Positions 13,774 to 33,348 of a stretch of 64,000 bases of DNA are shown piece by piece (the first letter of the stretch is position 1; each line of letters starts with the position of its first letter). The translations under genes and the position numbers were made by a program. The notes beneath the pieces were generated by a model. The model saw nothing but the letters and a program-made list of their open reading frames with translations, made no database searches and was not told the DNA's origin. This DNA comes from Lepidurus packardi (Eukaryota; Arthropoda; Branchiopoda; Notostraca; Triopsidae): assembly GCA_023053545.1 (NCBI GenBank), contig JAKZAN010000005.1, positions 9,114,001 through 9,178,000 of the forward strand, given 5' to 3'.

Positions 13774-15284
13774 TTACGTCTCTAACTGAGCTGCGTTTCT
13801 TCTTGCGTTTAATTTACTAAAGAACTCCTTCCCGTATTCATAGGAAGCTATCATTAACGCACACGCAGGTGCCACTTTGATCAATCTAGGAGCTATACCA
13901 GCAAACAATCCATTTAAGCCCTGACTACGATATATATTTCTCATGACACTCCACGTGGAGAAGTTTTTTTTCGCTTGGGAACCCCGTATTTCTTCCTCTC
14001 CCAACTCAATTTGTCTGTGAGTTTTTACCACGTCAAAAGGAAGCGTAACTACTGCCGCGCACTACAAAAGTAAATCCAAAACAAGAAATAATTCACTTTT
14101 CTACTTTACACAAATTCAAATTCATAATATCGTAATTAAAATTACCGTTCCCGATGCAGCCCCTGAAATGAAGTTAACCATAAAAGTAGGATCACTGCTT
14201 AATCGGTTACGAATTTCTTCGTAGCCGTACCAATATATGCCTATAGTTGAACAACAATAATAAAAAATTCTAAAAATGGTAACCAAAGAAATTACCAGAA
14301 AAGGGTACGTCACGGAGTAAAGTAGGGGATAGCCCCTTCCAAAGACTGAAAAAACCTTGATGCTGGACCAATTCTTTAACGGCTAGGGTGACTTCTAGAT
14401 AACTTAACTTTTTCGCTTGCATCTTGGTGCGAATCATTTCCAAAGGACTGACAAGTGTCACGGAGAAGAGTCGGGCCGTACAACCCGCGACTAAGGGTGC
14501 CCAAGTGGGTTGTCCTTGGAAACCAGGATGGAGTTCTTTGTATTTATCCTTGATATAAAGCCGCAGTTGTTCGTAACTGGTAAAATAGAGTACCGTAGCG
14601 GGTATAGCTAGGACCAAGGTAGGAGACAGACCACTCCATAATGACGTCACGCCTTCATTTCGGGTAATTTTCAGAAATGCATCCTGAATTTGTATTTTTA
14701 TGTCCAATTATTTTAGAAAAGGGAATTACCATCGTTCCTGTAAAATGACCAGGTCGCTTATACCATTGTTGGAGTTGTGACTTGGTTGGATTTTTGGCAA
14801 CGACTCCATTTGCCATATTTGCGCTGCTCGCACCGTTTAAACACGGGCAAAGATGATCCATTAGTCCGTTGCAGTAAATAAAACAGTAGTTCGAAGGCAA
14901 ACGTTTTTGTTGAGCTTGTAGGCGGATTTTTACAACGTCTAATGGCGTTACTAAAAATTGCAATTTGTAAACGAAAAAAAAATTTAACAGTTAACTCTTA
15001 CAACACCATAACGTAATTTAACACAGTAGTTAGTAAATCATCAATAATTGAGACTATCTAATTCTAAATCTAATTCATCTCATAAGACTGTTTAATAAGA
15101 CCATCTAATAACACTATTTCCAAGTCCTTGAACTTGTATTTTATAGACTTTTTTGAAATAAAAACACGTTACCGAACAATGACGTCAGCAACGCGCCACA
15201 GCACGATGATGCCATTTGTTGTAACGGAGTAATTCGGTGTTTCGGATCATCGACATCCCAATCATTAGTTGTATTTGCAGACAT
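13774..15284 (-). CDS. SLC25A39/40-type mitochondrial glutathione carrier
   Basis: Five minus-strand exons (15284-15173, 14950-14730, 14683-14296, 14240-14146, 14061-13774) give 367 aa. Three mitochondrial carrier signatures are present: PLDVVKIR (about 40-47), PLEMIRTK and PFDVVKTH, one per ~100-aa repeat. The start of the conserved part ([20 protein letters not shown]), the segment YCNG...LCP, and FTGTMDAFLKI match SLC25A39/SLC25A40, which import glutathione into the matrix across the inner membrane. The matrix loop between helices 1 and 2 has four cysteines (C60, C64, C72, C74). Human SLC25A39 also uses four cysteines there for iron-sulfur sensing, but the last one sits further on. Human has two paralogues and I cannot choose between them. 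Confidence 0.93.
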
Positions 15285-15752
15285 TCCATATGTTAAAGCG
15301 ATCTTCTCTAAAGTTCAAAACACACGTGATGTTTTCTTTATGTTTTTACGTTTAGCCTTTTGTGAATGCCGGTACAACCTAGCGGCTAAATTAAGTAACT
15401 TTTTAACTCCATCGTTCCAGCTAATGCTGGCATCTACAGTTAAACTGTTGGAACTACCGAAGTATTTCGAGAGGTGTCTTGGGTTTAGTTTTACTTGGTA
15501 AAGAAAAGCCATATAACGAGCTAAAACTGGGTCTGAAACGTCTATAAATGGAAACCAGTACTGCACTTAACCCGGAGAGCTACGTAAGCTTTATTTTTCC
15601 GTCACGTTGTGTCTTATCTTCTTATAAACTATAAATTTAAAACCTATTAAGATCATGCTGCTCATCTACTTCGAACCGTTTATCTTTTGCACAAAATCTT
15701 CTTATCTTTTTGGAAGTAGAGGGAAACATGATCCGAACTTTATTTATAGATT
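15285..15752. promoter_or_regulatory. Head-to-head promoter region, carrier / GABP-beta-like
   Basis: The carrier ATG (minus, 15284) and the ankyrin gene ATG (plus, 15753) are 468 bp apart, so a shared promoter region is likely. A 65-codon minus-strand ATG frame (15512-15315) lies inside it, just upstream of the carrier start. It has no recognised homology and may be a chance or upstream ORF. Confidence 0.45.
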
Positions 15753-18284
15753 ATGGAATTGGAATTGCCATTAGAAGAAGACGAAATGACAGACTTCCCA
15801 ACAGTGAATGTCGCCAACCTAGCTTCTTCGTTCTCTACTTCGACGTCAACTGTAGCTAACACCAAGCTTAATAATAATCTTGCTAAAACGGTCAAACTTA
15901 ACATGAATAGCTGGTTCCAACTCCCTACACACAGCCAGCCTGAAATATCACCCACGCAGCATAACAATGCTCAACAATCGTCCACTTTTGGAGAATTGGG
16001 CAAACAGATGCTCGTTGCTGCAGGCGAAGGCAATACCGAGCAAGTCAAAGCTTTATTAGGTCGAGGAGCTCCGTTTACAGGAAACTGGGTAACAAAATTA
16101 CTTAATCATTGTCTAAGCAATTAGTAATTCTATACGAATTTCTCTTTTTATGGTTTGGGACAGTTGGGAATGACTCCATTGCATGCAGCTAGTCAAGGAG
16201 GCCATGTAGATACTGTAGAGATGCTTTTAAAAGCAGGGTTGTTCAGAGATGCCAAAACTAAAGTTGAGCGAACTCCTTTGCAATTAGCATGTCAAAATGG
16301 ACATGCTTTGGTCGCAGAATTGCTTTTAAGCGCTGGCGTGGATGTAAACGCGCGGGACATGGTAAAAATCAAAATTTTCTTATCTTGCGTTTAATAGCGC
16401 GATTTATTATATCTAGTTGCAAATGGATTCATTGCATTGGGCTTGCTCAGGCAATCACGTGGGTTGTGCGAAATTATTGTTGGAGCATGGAGTATCACCT
16501 AGCAAAGCTTCCAAATTTGATTTAACGCCGTTAGACCTTGCGCGAAAAGCAGCAAATTATCAGCTCGAGCAATTACTAATTGAGCACGGTGCGGTGGACT
16601 TTGAGCGTTGTGAAGAAGCCCAAAAGTCCCAACGGACTTTGGCCACTGCGAAAGCCCTTAGCAAAAAACTTACAAAAGCGATTAACAAGAAACTGATCCA
16701 AGCTATGCCTGTCACGCCTGCACAAGAAAAGTCATTCACCAAGACACCAGTAACACCTCAAGCAACACCAACTTCCGCTGGTATTTATGTCCAAGATGGA
16801 CTTGATCTAGGGTCTTTAGAAGATGGAGATGACGGTATTTACAGTATAAAATATTTAAGAAAAATGTAAACGGAAATTCTCCTTTAGAAGCGTATCTGTT
16901 GGACAAATTAACCTCTATTGCATCTATTACGGAAGTTGCGGCTGCAGCAGGAGAAAATGGAGACGCTGCTTTAGAGATATTAGCTTCCCATGGCATTCGG
17001 TTACTTCCCCCAGATGACGATTCTTCCTTATCTATGACTGCGATAGAAGCGGGTAATTTAGAGCTTCTTGTATCTTTATTTTTCACCCTTTTTGTTTATT
17101 TTGCTACTTTAAATTGTAGAAAGAATCTAACTTTTTAATTGTTTGTCTGTGTTTTTTATTTGTTTATGTTTTTTTTGTTGGATTATTTTTTTTTTTTTTA
17201 CGTGGAAAGAAAATTGAATTTAGTTACGTTTCGGCGTAGTTAGTTCACATTCCTTTTTTTTTAGAATATTTTAACTTTCTTGACCTTAGGATATTTGAGT
17301 TAAAAAAAAACAGATGGTCAAGGAAGTAGACTTTCGTTGTTCTGTGTAAATTTGCGAAATTATTGAGTGTTTCAGATAATTTGTTCCACATTCTTTAATC
17401 CCTTGAGCCTTAATTAATACTTTGTCTTCTCAGGGGGAACCTTAAGTTTAACTACTGCTGGGAAAATGGCACTGGAGCAAAGTAAGTCAAAACCGGAGAT
17501 TCCAATGAAAGTGCATGGGCCTGCTAAAGGCAAGCCTCTTGCAGCCAATGGTGTATCCAAAGTTCTTAAACCAAGTCGTCAAGAGTCTAATGCTTCTGCA
17601 GGTACAAACAATTCGATAAAATGTTATTATCATACTCTTAAGGATATTACAGTAATACTTAATTGTTATAGGCAAGCCAAATAAGAGTTCCAAGGATGAT
17701 GTCAGTGCCTATTCTTCCACCCTAAACGCTGATATGCGGAAAAAAGCGTCTCGGGCGAAAAAAAGGACTAATAAGCCCATTAGCAGTCGATTAAGTGACT
17801 CTAGTGATAGCGAAAGTCCATGTAGCCCGTCTAAAAGATCGTATTCGCGATCCTCATCTTCCATGGACGTCCCTTCGAGTCCTGAACGGGTCGTGAAACG
17901 AATTTTTACCAATTCCGGTGCAATTTTACAGGTATTTGATAGCTAACTTTCCCAAATATTTAGAGTATTTCTGATTTTATTTTCAAAAACTTTTAGATAA
18001 GCGAAGGATTTTCGGCACGTACAGCAGCAGTGGCGACAGTGCGTAGTAAATATAGTTCTCCCTTAAGCGTCCCTTCACTAGAAACCCCTAGCACCTCCAA
18101 TCACTCTCCGCCCACCTCTAATTTCGAACATTCAAGCCTGTTTTCCTCGGATCAGGATGCTTGGTTGTCCATTATTAACGACGTAACGCCTTATCCTCCC
18201 CACGATTCGGACGAAGATCCACTCTTCCTTGATCCCCACCAATTAACCTCCTCTGCAAGATCGAGACAACGCCAGTTACCTTGA
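15753..18284 (+). CDS. GABP-beta-like ankyrin-repeat protein
   Basis: Seven exons (15753-16088, 16164-16361, 16417-16834, 16888-17052, 17434-17601, 17672-17931, 17997-18284) join to 610 aa. After ~80 residues of low-complexity N-terminus come four to five ankyrin repeats. These follow GABPB1 closely: [19 protein letters not shown], then [22 protein letters not shown] and [15 protein letters not shown]-beta binds the ETS factor GABP-alpha through these repeats to form a nuclear transcription activator. The rest is long, Ser/Pro/Lys-rich and probably disordered, with a basic run [14 protein letters not shown] and acidic/aromatic motifs near the end ([10 protein letters not shown]). I do not see the C-terminal leucine zipper of vertebrate GABPB1. 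Intron 3 is only 53 bp. Function as a GABP-beta orthologue is likely but the C-terminal half is unlike the known family. Confidence 0.82.
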
Positions 18285-19486
18285 TTCTTATCCCTTTTTG
18301 CACAAAGAAAGAGGGGGATAAAAGTAACACAGAGAAACATGTTTTAAATTATCCTTTTCAGTCGCCCAATTCCAGATCTTGTATCAAGATCTACACAGTG
18401 TCCCTTACGGACAATACAACTATAGTACAAGTTTTCTCTTTTTTTTTTACAAAAGTTATTTTATTTTAACCTTACTAATGGGATCTTAGTATTCGCGTGA
18501 CCGTCGCCACACGAGGCAAAGGTAGGTTAGAAACCTTAATATGCTTTAATGGGATCAATTTTTTTTTCATGAATGTTGGATATCTCAGTCTAGGTGTCAG
18601 ATTTGCTGTAGCTCCTTAAAATTTCCATTTCCTCTATTTCCATTTGTACGATATGAAAAGACTTTTGAGGATAAAGTTTTACATTAAATTTTTGGAAAGT
18701 TTGTATTTGGCTGCGCAACCAAATAGAACTTCAAGGTCTTCAACAGATGTACAATAGAATGATAAATGAAAAACTTGTAGCGCTCAGGCATCAGATTCAC
18801 GATAATCCTTACTAAACTCCAGTCTTTAATACTTAAAACTCGGATAAACAAAATTAGAAGCGAAACTGATCATGAGTTTTCAATTCAAGTTACCTGAATT
18901 TATTATTTATTTCATTCATGGGAGCGTTTACCACCATGATGTACGACTTGTATTATCCGTTACAAGTTAATTTCATAACTTTTAAACTCCAAAATTGCAA
19001 CTGAGTTCAGGATAATCTGGGGAACCCTACTTCAACCTAAAACAGGTTTGAATTCCCCGCTTAAAATTATGTCCGCGCCCTTTTTTGCCCCACCCTCAGC
19101 CGAGTTGAGTTGCTTACTCCCCCAGAGGCGCTAATGGCACTATCGGGTCGATGGTGATGGCAAAAGGGACGGCCCAGATTTTGGCCCCGTGCTTGGCCCA
19201 CCTCGCCTCGCGCTTCATGCTCGCTTATGGGAGACCGGGCGAGTCTGTTTGTCCCGTAGCGCTTGGCACGGCATCAAAGCTCGCCATCACTGGGCACGGC
19301 AACACAGGCGAAGAGAACCCAGCCCTAGCCAAAGTTCTAATTTGTGTCAATCCCATTATTGTTCAGTGCGTATGAAAGGTTTCACGAGTGTTAGCTGGAA
19401 GTAGACAGCGAACATGTGTGGTGTTTAATGAGCTCACCTCGACCGACAAAGCCGAAGGAAAAATCATCCAACGCGAGAAGGGAGGC

Positions 19487-19494
19487 TATATAAG
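19487..19494 (+). promoter_or_regulatory. Candidate TATA box for Gq alpha
   Basis: TATATAAG in a GC-rich context (GGAGGC before, TCCAGG after), about 600 bp upstream of the Gq alpha ATG. A start site near 19515-19525 would leave a ~570-nt leader. This is a motif match only. Confidence 0.3.
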
Positions 19495-20079
19495 TCCAGG
19501 AATGGTGAAGCTGGCTCTTGCCTTATTTGCTGCCCTGCCACCGCCACGACCAGGCCCGGACGAACGAGACCTTATTGCCCATAGAGCCTTTCTGGTTCTG
19601 TCGTACCAACAATTAGCTAAATCTACGCTGGTAAAAAGAATGTTAATTTAGTCCTTATATTTGTCAAGTGTCAGGAATTAGGCAGGGATTCCGTTCTAAA
19701 ACGTGTCTGTTTGTATTGTAGGAGGAGAATCCCCATCCTTGCCATTGCCTTTAGCATTTTGCCTGGCGCCAGGCCTGGAGGCTTATTCAGCCGGCTCATC
19801 ATCCAGTACAACCACACCCTCTCGCTCTCTTTTTACTCTTACGACGTCCCACCCACCCCACCCCCCTTTTCTGGAACACGAGTTTTAGCGTGTGTGTGTA
19901 TATGTGTGTGTGAGAGAGAGAGCCACACATTGAATGAAGCCCTCCCATATCAAAACATTGCATTAGTCATCGTCGTGGACACGAATTTGATCAGAAAACT
20001 TTGCAAGTGGACCAGGAAGAACGTTTGCGTGGAATTGAAAAACGGAGCCTGCTTTCCTTGAGAAAAGCAGAAATTTCGC

Positions 20080-20088
20080 TGGGTGGTC
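20080..20088 (+). promoter_or_regulatory. Exact Ci/Gli 9-mer before Gq alpha ATG
   Basis: TGGGTGGTC sits four bases before the Gq alpha start codon. This is the Gli/Ci consensus, but a single copy per window is about what chance allows (roughly 0.5 expected in 64 kb on both strands), and a 5' UTR position is unusual. Probably fortuitous. Confidence 0.2.
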
Positions 20089-20091
20089 GTC

Positions 20092-26967
<6,876 letters not shown>

Positions 26968-29900
26968 AACAACGCGCTCTTCCAATATCAGAGCCAAAAA
27001 ATAAAGTTTTAAAAAAATCCAGAGTTCTCCCCCTCCGACATGCCCCCCTTTTGATTCAGCAGGCGGTGAGGGGGGAAGGAAGAAGGAGACGACGACGAAG
27101 CAGAAGCATATTTACCAAGGACCAGTCACAAACCCCGCCCACTCAGTTTTTGGTTTAGTTTCATTCTAATTTATGCGCTGTGGAAAAAATTTTACCCTTC
27201 TGGTCGCAGTCACCCATTTGGGGGTGTTGAGGGAGGAGGAGCCAAATGGGGCCATGAAGAAAAACGTCGTTTTTCTGAAACGCTAAATTGTGTGGGGGGA
27301 GGGCTCTATTCTGACCATGCCCCCTGATCCTCCTTTTCCAGAAGAAGAAGAAGATAACAAGAAAAAAAAATGCCCAAATCTTCATTAATTTTCATTTCCT
27401 CCCCCATGCTGTGGGTCAAAAATCAACTTTTCCTGGGGAAAAGGTGGGCGGATATTTTTGATTGGGGGTTACGGAAAAAGCCAATGACGGACGTTTCTTT
27501 GGGAATTTGACAAGGAAAAAGTGACGGCGAAAAAAAAAGTGCAAGAGTTACAAAACGAAACAAAAAAGAAGCAAGGCGTTTTTTGGACTCTAGTCTCCCT
27601 GTTGTTCGACTCGTTCTGACCCCGCCCATTTTCATCGCTTCCGAAAATTGTGTGGGAAAAAACTTTTCGGGGGAACGGCCACGCCCTCATCCCTTTTGCT
27701 GCTGTCTTTTACGGAAAATCGTGCTCATCTTTGCAAAAAAAAACATAATTCAACACTCCCCCTCCCTTACCCCCACCCGTTGCCCCTCTCCCTAATCTTT
27801 TTTAAAACCACGCCGTGTATTGTCTATCAAGTCGTACTTAAAAACAGCAAAAAAAAGACAAAAAAAGAAAGAAAATAATCGATGATTTAATAATTTGCCC
27901 GTGGTAGCCGTTTTTTGACAAAAAAAGGGGGGAGGGGCGATGGATCCTTTCAATAATTTAGTCGGTGTAGATCGTGTGATTTTTTAGAGCCAGGAGGAGT
28001 CTGTTAAGCTAATTAATTAACATTTTAGCTTTTTTTTTTAATGACAAGCCCCTCCTTCCCCCCACTCCCCCGCAGCATCGAGTCTTGTACATTTTTCAAA
28101 AAAATAAGAAAGGGGAGGGAATTTTATTTTATGTATGTAAAATCCCTCCCCCGAATTACTGTTGAGTTTTTTTGGTCAGAATTTTATTTAACGCCGTAAT
28201 TGCCACCTAGTGTTCGGCGGATGAAGCTTTTCCTCCATTCAGCCCGCTCGTCAACGGGGAAACACGTGTTCCTTGGGCGACCATCTTGTTTTTTCCCATT
28301 CTTTCTCTTTTCTCGTACACTTGTTCGGAAATAGTGTAACAAATTCATTGGGAAAGTTTTTTGAAGGCCAGAATATCTTGTGTAAAACAAAAACAACCCT
28401 TTGCCCGCCCCTTCCCTACTGTTTGCGGGATTGAAAGAAACTATCGTTTTTTAAAAAATTTCGTTGGCATTAAAAGATGGGGGAAATGGTCAAAAACTTT
28501 TCCTTTCATTTTGTCGTTTCCAAGGGGACTATAAAAAAACTCTACTTTGGGGGTTCTGCATGCCTGATGGTTGTTATTAGTATGTGTGTGTGTGTGTGTG
28601 ACGTTTGGGTGGGTGTAAAACTCCAAATGATTGGACTCGTTGTGTATGTCCAAAAAATGTAAGTGTGGAGCACCGAATTTTCGTGGTGCGAGTTTTGTGA
28701 GAGGGGGATGGGGGGAGGAGATATTGAAAGTTTTGCGGAAAAGGTAACTTTTTAGCGTCTGTGTTTTTTTTTGTGTTTTTGTTTTTTTTGGTACGAGTGA
28801 ATTCCAAGATTTGGGATTTTTTATTTTATTTGTCGGCCCATAACCGAAAACAAAAATAAGGAATTGATAACAATTTGTATGTGTGTTTTAGCAAAGGTTT
28901 ATCTTTTTTTGCTTGATATGCCCGGGCTAGTGGAAGACAAGAGAAGATACATACAAAATGGCGACAAATTTTCATTTTTCTTTATTATTTTTTTTCTTAC
29001 GCTACAGGCCAAAGGTTCATGTAGGAATTTAATACGAAATGACTAATATCGAAATTAGTAATTTAATAATTAAATTTTCATGAATAAGTGAAGTGCTTAA
29101 CAATATTGAAAGCGAATTTGATACTGAACGTTGTAGAAGTATTAAAAAAATATCCAAACGACAAGTGTCCAGCCCCTTTTATTGTTGGTTTCGCTGGAGG
29201 ATTTGTTTAGTTTTAGCCCGGAAAGCTGTTCAGCTGACTTGATTTAACCCTCTATTGGTGGGTGGAAGTTAACAAGATGGAAGCAATTGTGTTTATCTAC
29301 AAACCCTTGCCAGCATTTTACAACATATGGGAGAATGCCCAGCACTCTCTCGACGACCATTGTTGGCTCTTACAGGCACTTTTACAGTGCGGATATCTGC
29401 CTATGACTTGCTGCCAGCAATTTCCATTTCACTAGTCTCGGGCTGACCCTTGTTCACTGTACCCGCTTTACTCACTTTACCCCTCACCCTGTCTCCCCTT
29501 TAACCCTCCTATACGAGACCAAGAAAGGAAACTTGAGCTTAGAAAGAAATCTGTATGGAAATAGAGAACATTTCTTCGGATTTCTGCACATGAAATCTGC
29601 CCTATCGCTATTAACAGATGGTTTCTCTAGCGACCAAGGCGAAGAAATGAAAGATGGGCAGCAATAGTTTCAGCACTTCATAAATCACCGCTTTCACCCT
29701 TAGTGTCCTTTAGTTAAGGAAATGGGGATCCCTTTTCTTTTTTTTTTCGCTGGAAGCAGTAGTCTTTAACTCAACATATCTCAGATTGGTTTGTATTCCC
29801 CTAGAGCCCCTAGTGTCTTCTTGGTGCCCTTCTTGGTACCCTTCTTGGCGCCCATAAGGGATAGTCGCCTTTTCTGCTTGAATAATGATTCAGAAGCTGA

Positions 29901-32900
29901 AGCTGACTGAAAAGACCCGACTCGATCTTATTGCTGCAAGGTGAAGGTTTCCGCTACTAATTGATTTCTAGTTCTGACAGAAACTTGCCTGCCAGCAAAA
30001 AACTAGACCAACTTTCTCTCTGTTTTATCATCTTTTCTTCTTATCCATTAGCAAACAACTAACAGTAATGAATGGCGCCGAGTTTAGGGCGCGAAGATAA
30101 CCGATTTTTATTTTCCATTTCTTTCTTTTTATTCTCTCAGATTTTTTTCACTCTCTTCTTATACCAGTCCCACAATTGCTGCGCATGGCTTAACTCTTAG
30201 CGTTTTGGTATGGACAAGGACGAGTCCCCAAGTTTTGCAGAACAGTCTTCAGCTTCAGCTGGACCGAAAATCACTTTGCAGAAATATTATTTCTTTCAAT
30301 CGACTTTTATTTCTTTGCTTCGAATCTCACGCCAAGTCAAAAGCCTTACTTTAGGTATTTCGATTAAAAATTCCCAAATTCCTGGAATTTAATCTCTTAA
30401 ATCCATCGAATTGGATTTTGAACAGCAATAGATTTAATTTTGAAATTATTCTGGCATTGTAACTTTAGCAATACCTGAGTGACTTTCAAGCTATGGGCGC
30501 CTACTTCCGGATTGTTATGGGTAAGCGATGTTTTTTTTTCCTTTTTGGAAGAAATAAAAAAAATCAAAGCAAAAAGGTTTCTGCCCTTGCCAAAGTTTTG
30601 GCAATTTGGCACCATTTTAGGAGTTTCATTCAAGATCCTAAAATAGGTTCTGAGCACTTTGGCGCTTTTATGACTTCCCTTTTCTCCTACTCTTAATGTT
30701 TCGAGTTGTTAACAAACACGTATACTTTTTGACATCAAAGTTGAAAGGGAGAAAATAACTGCAAGTCGGGGACCAGCTAATCGGCACGTTATCATCGATT
30801 TATACCCTCAACTTCCCGTGCTTGTTAGACAACTTGTACAGTTTTTCTTTCTGAGCGTCGTTCCTTTTTTTTTTTTTTAAAGGGAATGAGAGAAATAGGC
30901 AGAAATCTTTTGGAGTAGTTCTCCACGCGTCGGAATTGCCATGTGGGGGGAAATTTCCTTCAAGTTACTGTCGGCTCCTTGCCGAGCCGACAAAGTTTTG
31001 CTTTGTGAGTCTCGTGAGCTTTTTTTATTTCTTGATTCTTTTACGATCTTGGTTCTTACCGGCCGAATTTTTTCTGTTATGCTTTTTTAAAAGCTGAAAA
31101 TCATTGCCGGTATGAATTCTTGCTTACATTACTGCCGTTTTCGCCGAAAGATTTGGAGGTTTAATGCATTCAGATGCCAGTTGATAGCCGCGATTTTCTC
31201 CTTTTTTCCTTAGCTTTTTATTCCTTCGATTTCTACAGAAATTTGACGCAAATTTACAGGAGCGTAAGTTTTCAGCCAGTTGGAAAGTTATGGGACGTTC
31301 ATTTCTTTAGCAGCACTTTTCCCGGACAATTGAATACGTTTTCGCACAGGGGGATCTCGAAGTTGGCTTTATTTTCTTTGCAAGTTGGGTCCTTTTCTAG
31401 TTTTCTTGGAAGCTCGACAAGAATGAAAGGACAAGGAAATAGGAAAGGAATTTTTGACAGGCCCTATATACATTGCTGCAGTAATAACCAAAAGTCTGCG
31501 CTGCCATTTCTCCCGTTTCGGCCACCAAAACCGCAATCATGAAGCTTGGACTAATCCTCCACCACACCACCCCTTCCCAGAGTTATCCCGTTTTTAATTT
31601 AGCAAGCCAGAAATGTACCTCGGTATTTCTAAAAGCACAGAATATTTCTAGACGTGAAACATTTATATATATTAATCTATATGCCACCGATCTCTGAAGT
31701 ATATAAAATTTGCCAAGTTGTAAGTTGTATCCAAGCCATTTTGCAGAGACGCAGAAATATAGCTACGATCTTATATTTCGGAAGCGTAAAAAATTCTTAA
31801 CTAATTCCGTATTGCGTGCAAGCTGGGTATCGTGTGTATTCTTTTCATATGTGAAGTGCAAGAATATATTACTATATTTCTGTTGACAGAAATATATTTC
31901 TCTGTTTTTTACGTTTATTTTTTACTCCGGTTTTTACGCTCCACTGGCTTCTCCGCCGCTTTAAGCTTAGTAGCAATTCGCTCTCGCAATATGCTTTTTT
32001 GGAGGGTGCAGGGGGAGCGAGAGGTTAAAAGATATGACGTTGATCGTCCAGCTTATCGTGTTTGGTTCATCTCCCACTTTTCCACCATTTTTTTCATTTT
32101 TTTTTTTAGTTTAGCCTCTTTCCTTCCGGTTCTAATAATACCTGATTCCATCTCCATCTGATGACATCTTCACGCCTGGATGGCTCCATCTGACTCCATT
32201 TCCAAACAGCTTTCATTGAGACGCAAAAATGGCGGGGAAATGGAGGAGCCAATGTGGCTGGTAGACTGTAACCCAAATTTCCGCCACTTTTGCCAGGGGT
32301 TGTAGTGGGTGCCCCCGGGGTGGGTCATTGGGGGAATACAGGGGGAAAAGTAAGCTTTCTTTGGCAGGTTTTCCAATTTCCTTCAACCCTTTAAAAGGGT
32401 CAATCAACGTAACACACTCGTTATGGTTTTGAGATTGGGTGAAACGGCGTTTACCGTAATCTAACACGCCCATTTTTTCGCAGTATTTCTTATCGGCTTT
32501 TACGCTGGAGTTACGCCCCTTTTTCTCTCTAAAAACTAGGGGGGAGTTAGAGAGTTGTTAACGAGTTGCCCCCTTAATTGAATTAACTTGAGTCAAAGTT
32601 AACAACCGGAAAAGGCGGGCTAATGAGTTACTCCACCTCCCTTTTTCATGTTGGAGATTTTATTTCTTCCCAGCAGTTTCTCTTTAGCATATAGCAAGGG
32701 GCTATGGTCATTTCTTGGGGTTAAGGAGTGAAGTTACAAGTATGTTTCGTAGTTGTATCTCTAGAAGAGAACAAAATTTGCTTCGTTGGCGTTTTCCTAA
32801 TGCCCATTCTGCTCTATGCACTCATCAGTCAAGTAGTAATTCCGCGAGGGGGGGCGGAGCTGCTTGTCTCAGGATAAATCATCTTTCGCTTCTTGTTGTT

Positions 32901-33348
32901 TTGTTTGGCCCTTCATAATTCTATTTTCTTTCGTTCTTTTGGTTGTTAACTTATTTGTCGTAATTTATTTCCCGTCCCGACTATTTATTGATGTATTACT
33001 GTTTAGTCCTGAAGGGGAAAGCAAGAAGGCGGAGCGTCAGCCTAGGGCGTGTTGGTGTGCATCTTCTTTTTTACGTCTTTTAGGAAGTGGGATTCGGATT
33101 GAGGGGTGCAATTTTGGCTGGAATCCCACAGATGAGACAGGAATGCCCTCGGAATTAAGTTAAGGCAGCAAGGAAGGCGTGGCTGAGAATAGAAATTTTC
33201 CTTATTAGGTCTCCGTTTACCTAATTCTTGATTTTGTTATGGTTCCTTAGTTTTCTTAGAAGTAAAGAGCCTTTCGAGCCAAGAACTCTTTGTTATTTCC
33301 CTTTGTTTCTCGCCTTCTTAACCTCACCTTACCACCCCCCTTTACTAG
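26968..33348. other. Long intergenic stretch, no gene recognised
   Basis: Gq alpha 3' UTR and the 5' side of the nicotinic receptor gene. From 27.0 to 28.2 kb the DNA is rich in C/G runs and in A runs. A (GT)n tract is near 28580-28600. Open frames are short with no family features. The signal-peptide exon of the receptor gene should lie here (it must end in phase 1), but I could not identify it. Confidence 0.45.

Larger units (their letters stand above)
18285..20091. other. Intergenic and Gq alpha 5' region
   Basis: Contains the 3' UTR of the ankyrin gene and the promoter and 5' UTR of Gq alpha. The part from about 19080 to 19660 is markedly more GC-rich than its surroundings and has open frames, but none looks like a known protein. 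A TATA-like TATATAAG sits at 19487-19494. A GT/GA microsatellite is at about 19888-19922. Confidence 0.45.

Noticed and set aside
15315..15566. 83-codon minus-strand open frame upstream of the carrier gene
   Set aside because: Its first codon is GTG; from the first ATG only 65 residues remain. There is no recognisable family and it lies in a likely shared promoter or 5' UTR.
19151..19651. GC-rich frames upstream of Gq alpha
   Set aside because: Several frames are open but none shows domain features; the composition is better explained by promoter and 5' UTR.
30210..30351. Possible first exon of the nicotinic receptor (phase-1 donor after ACTTTAG)
   Set aside because: The phase fits but the peptide is not a signal sequence and the intron would be 3 kb; there is no supporting feature.
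33228..33348. Upstream extension of the nicotinic receptor frame as its N-terminus
   Set aside because: It lacks an ATG, and the stretch just before 33349 is a classic pyrimidine tract with an AG acceptor.
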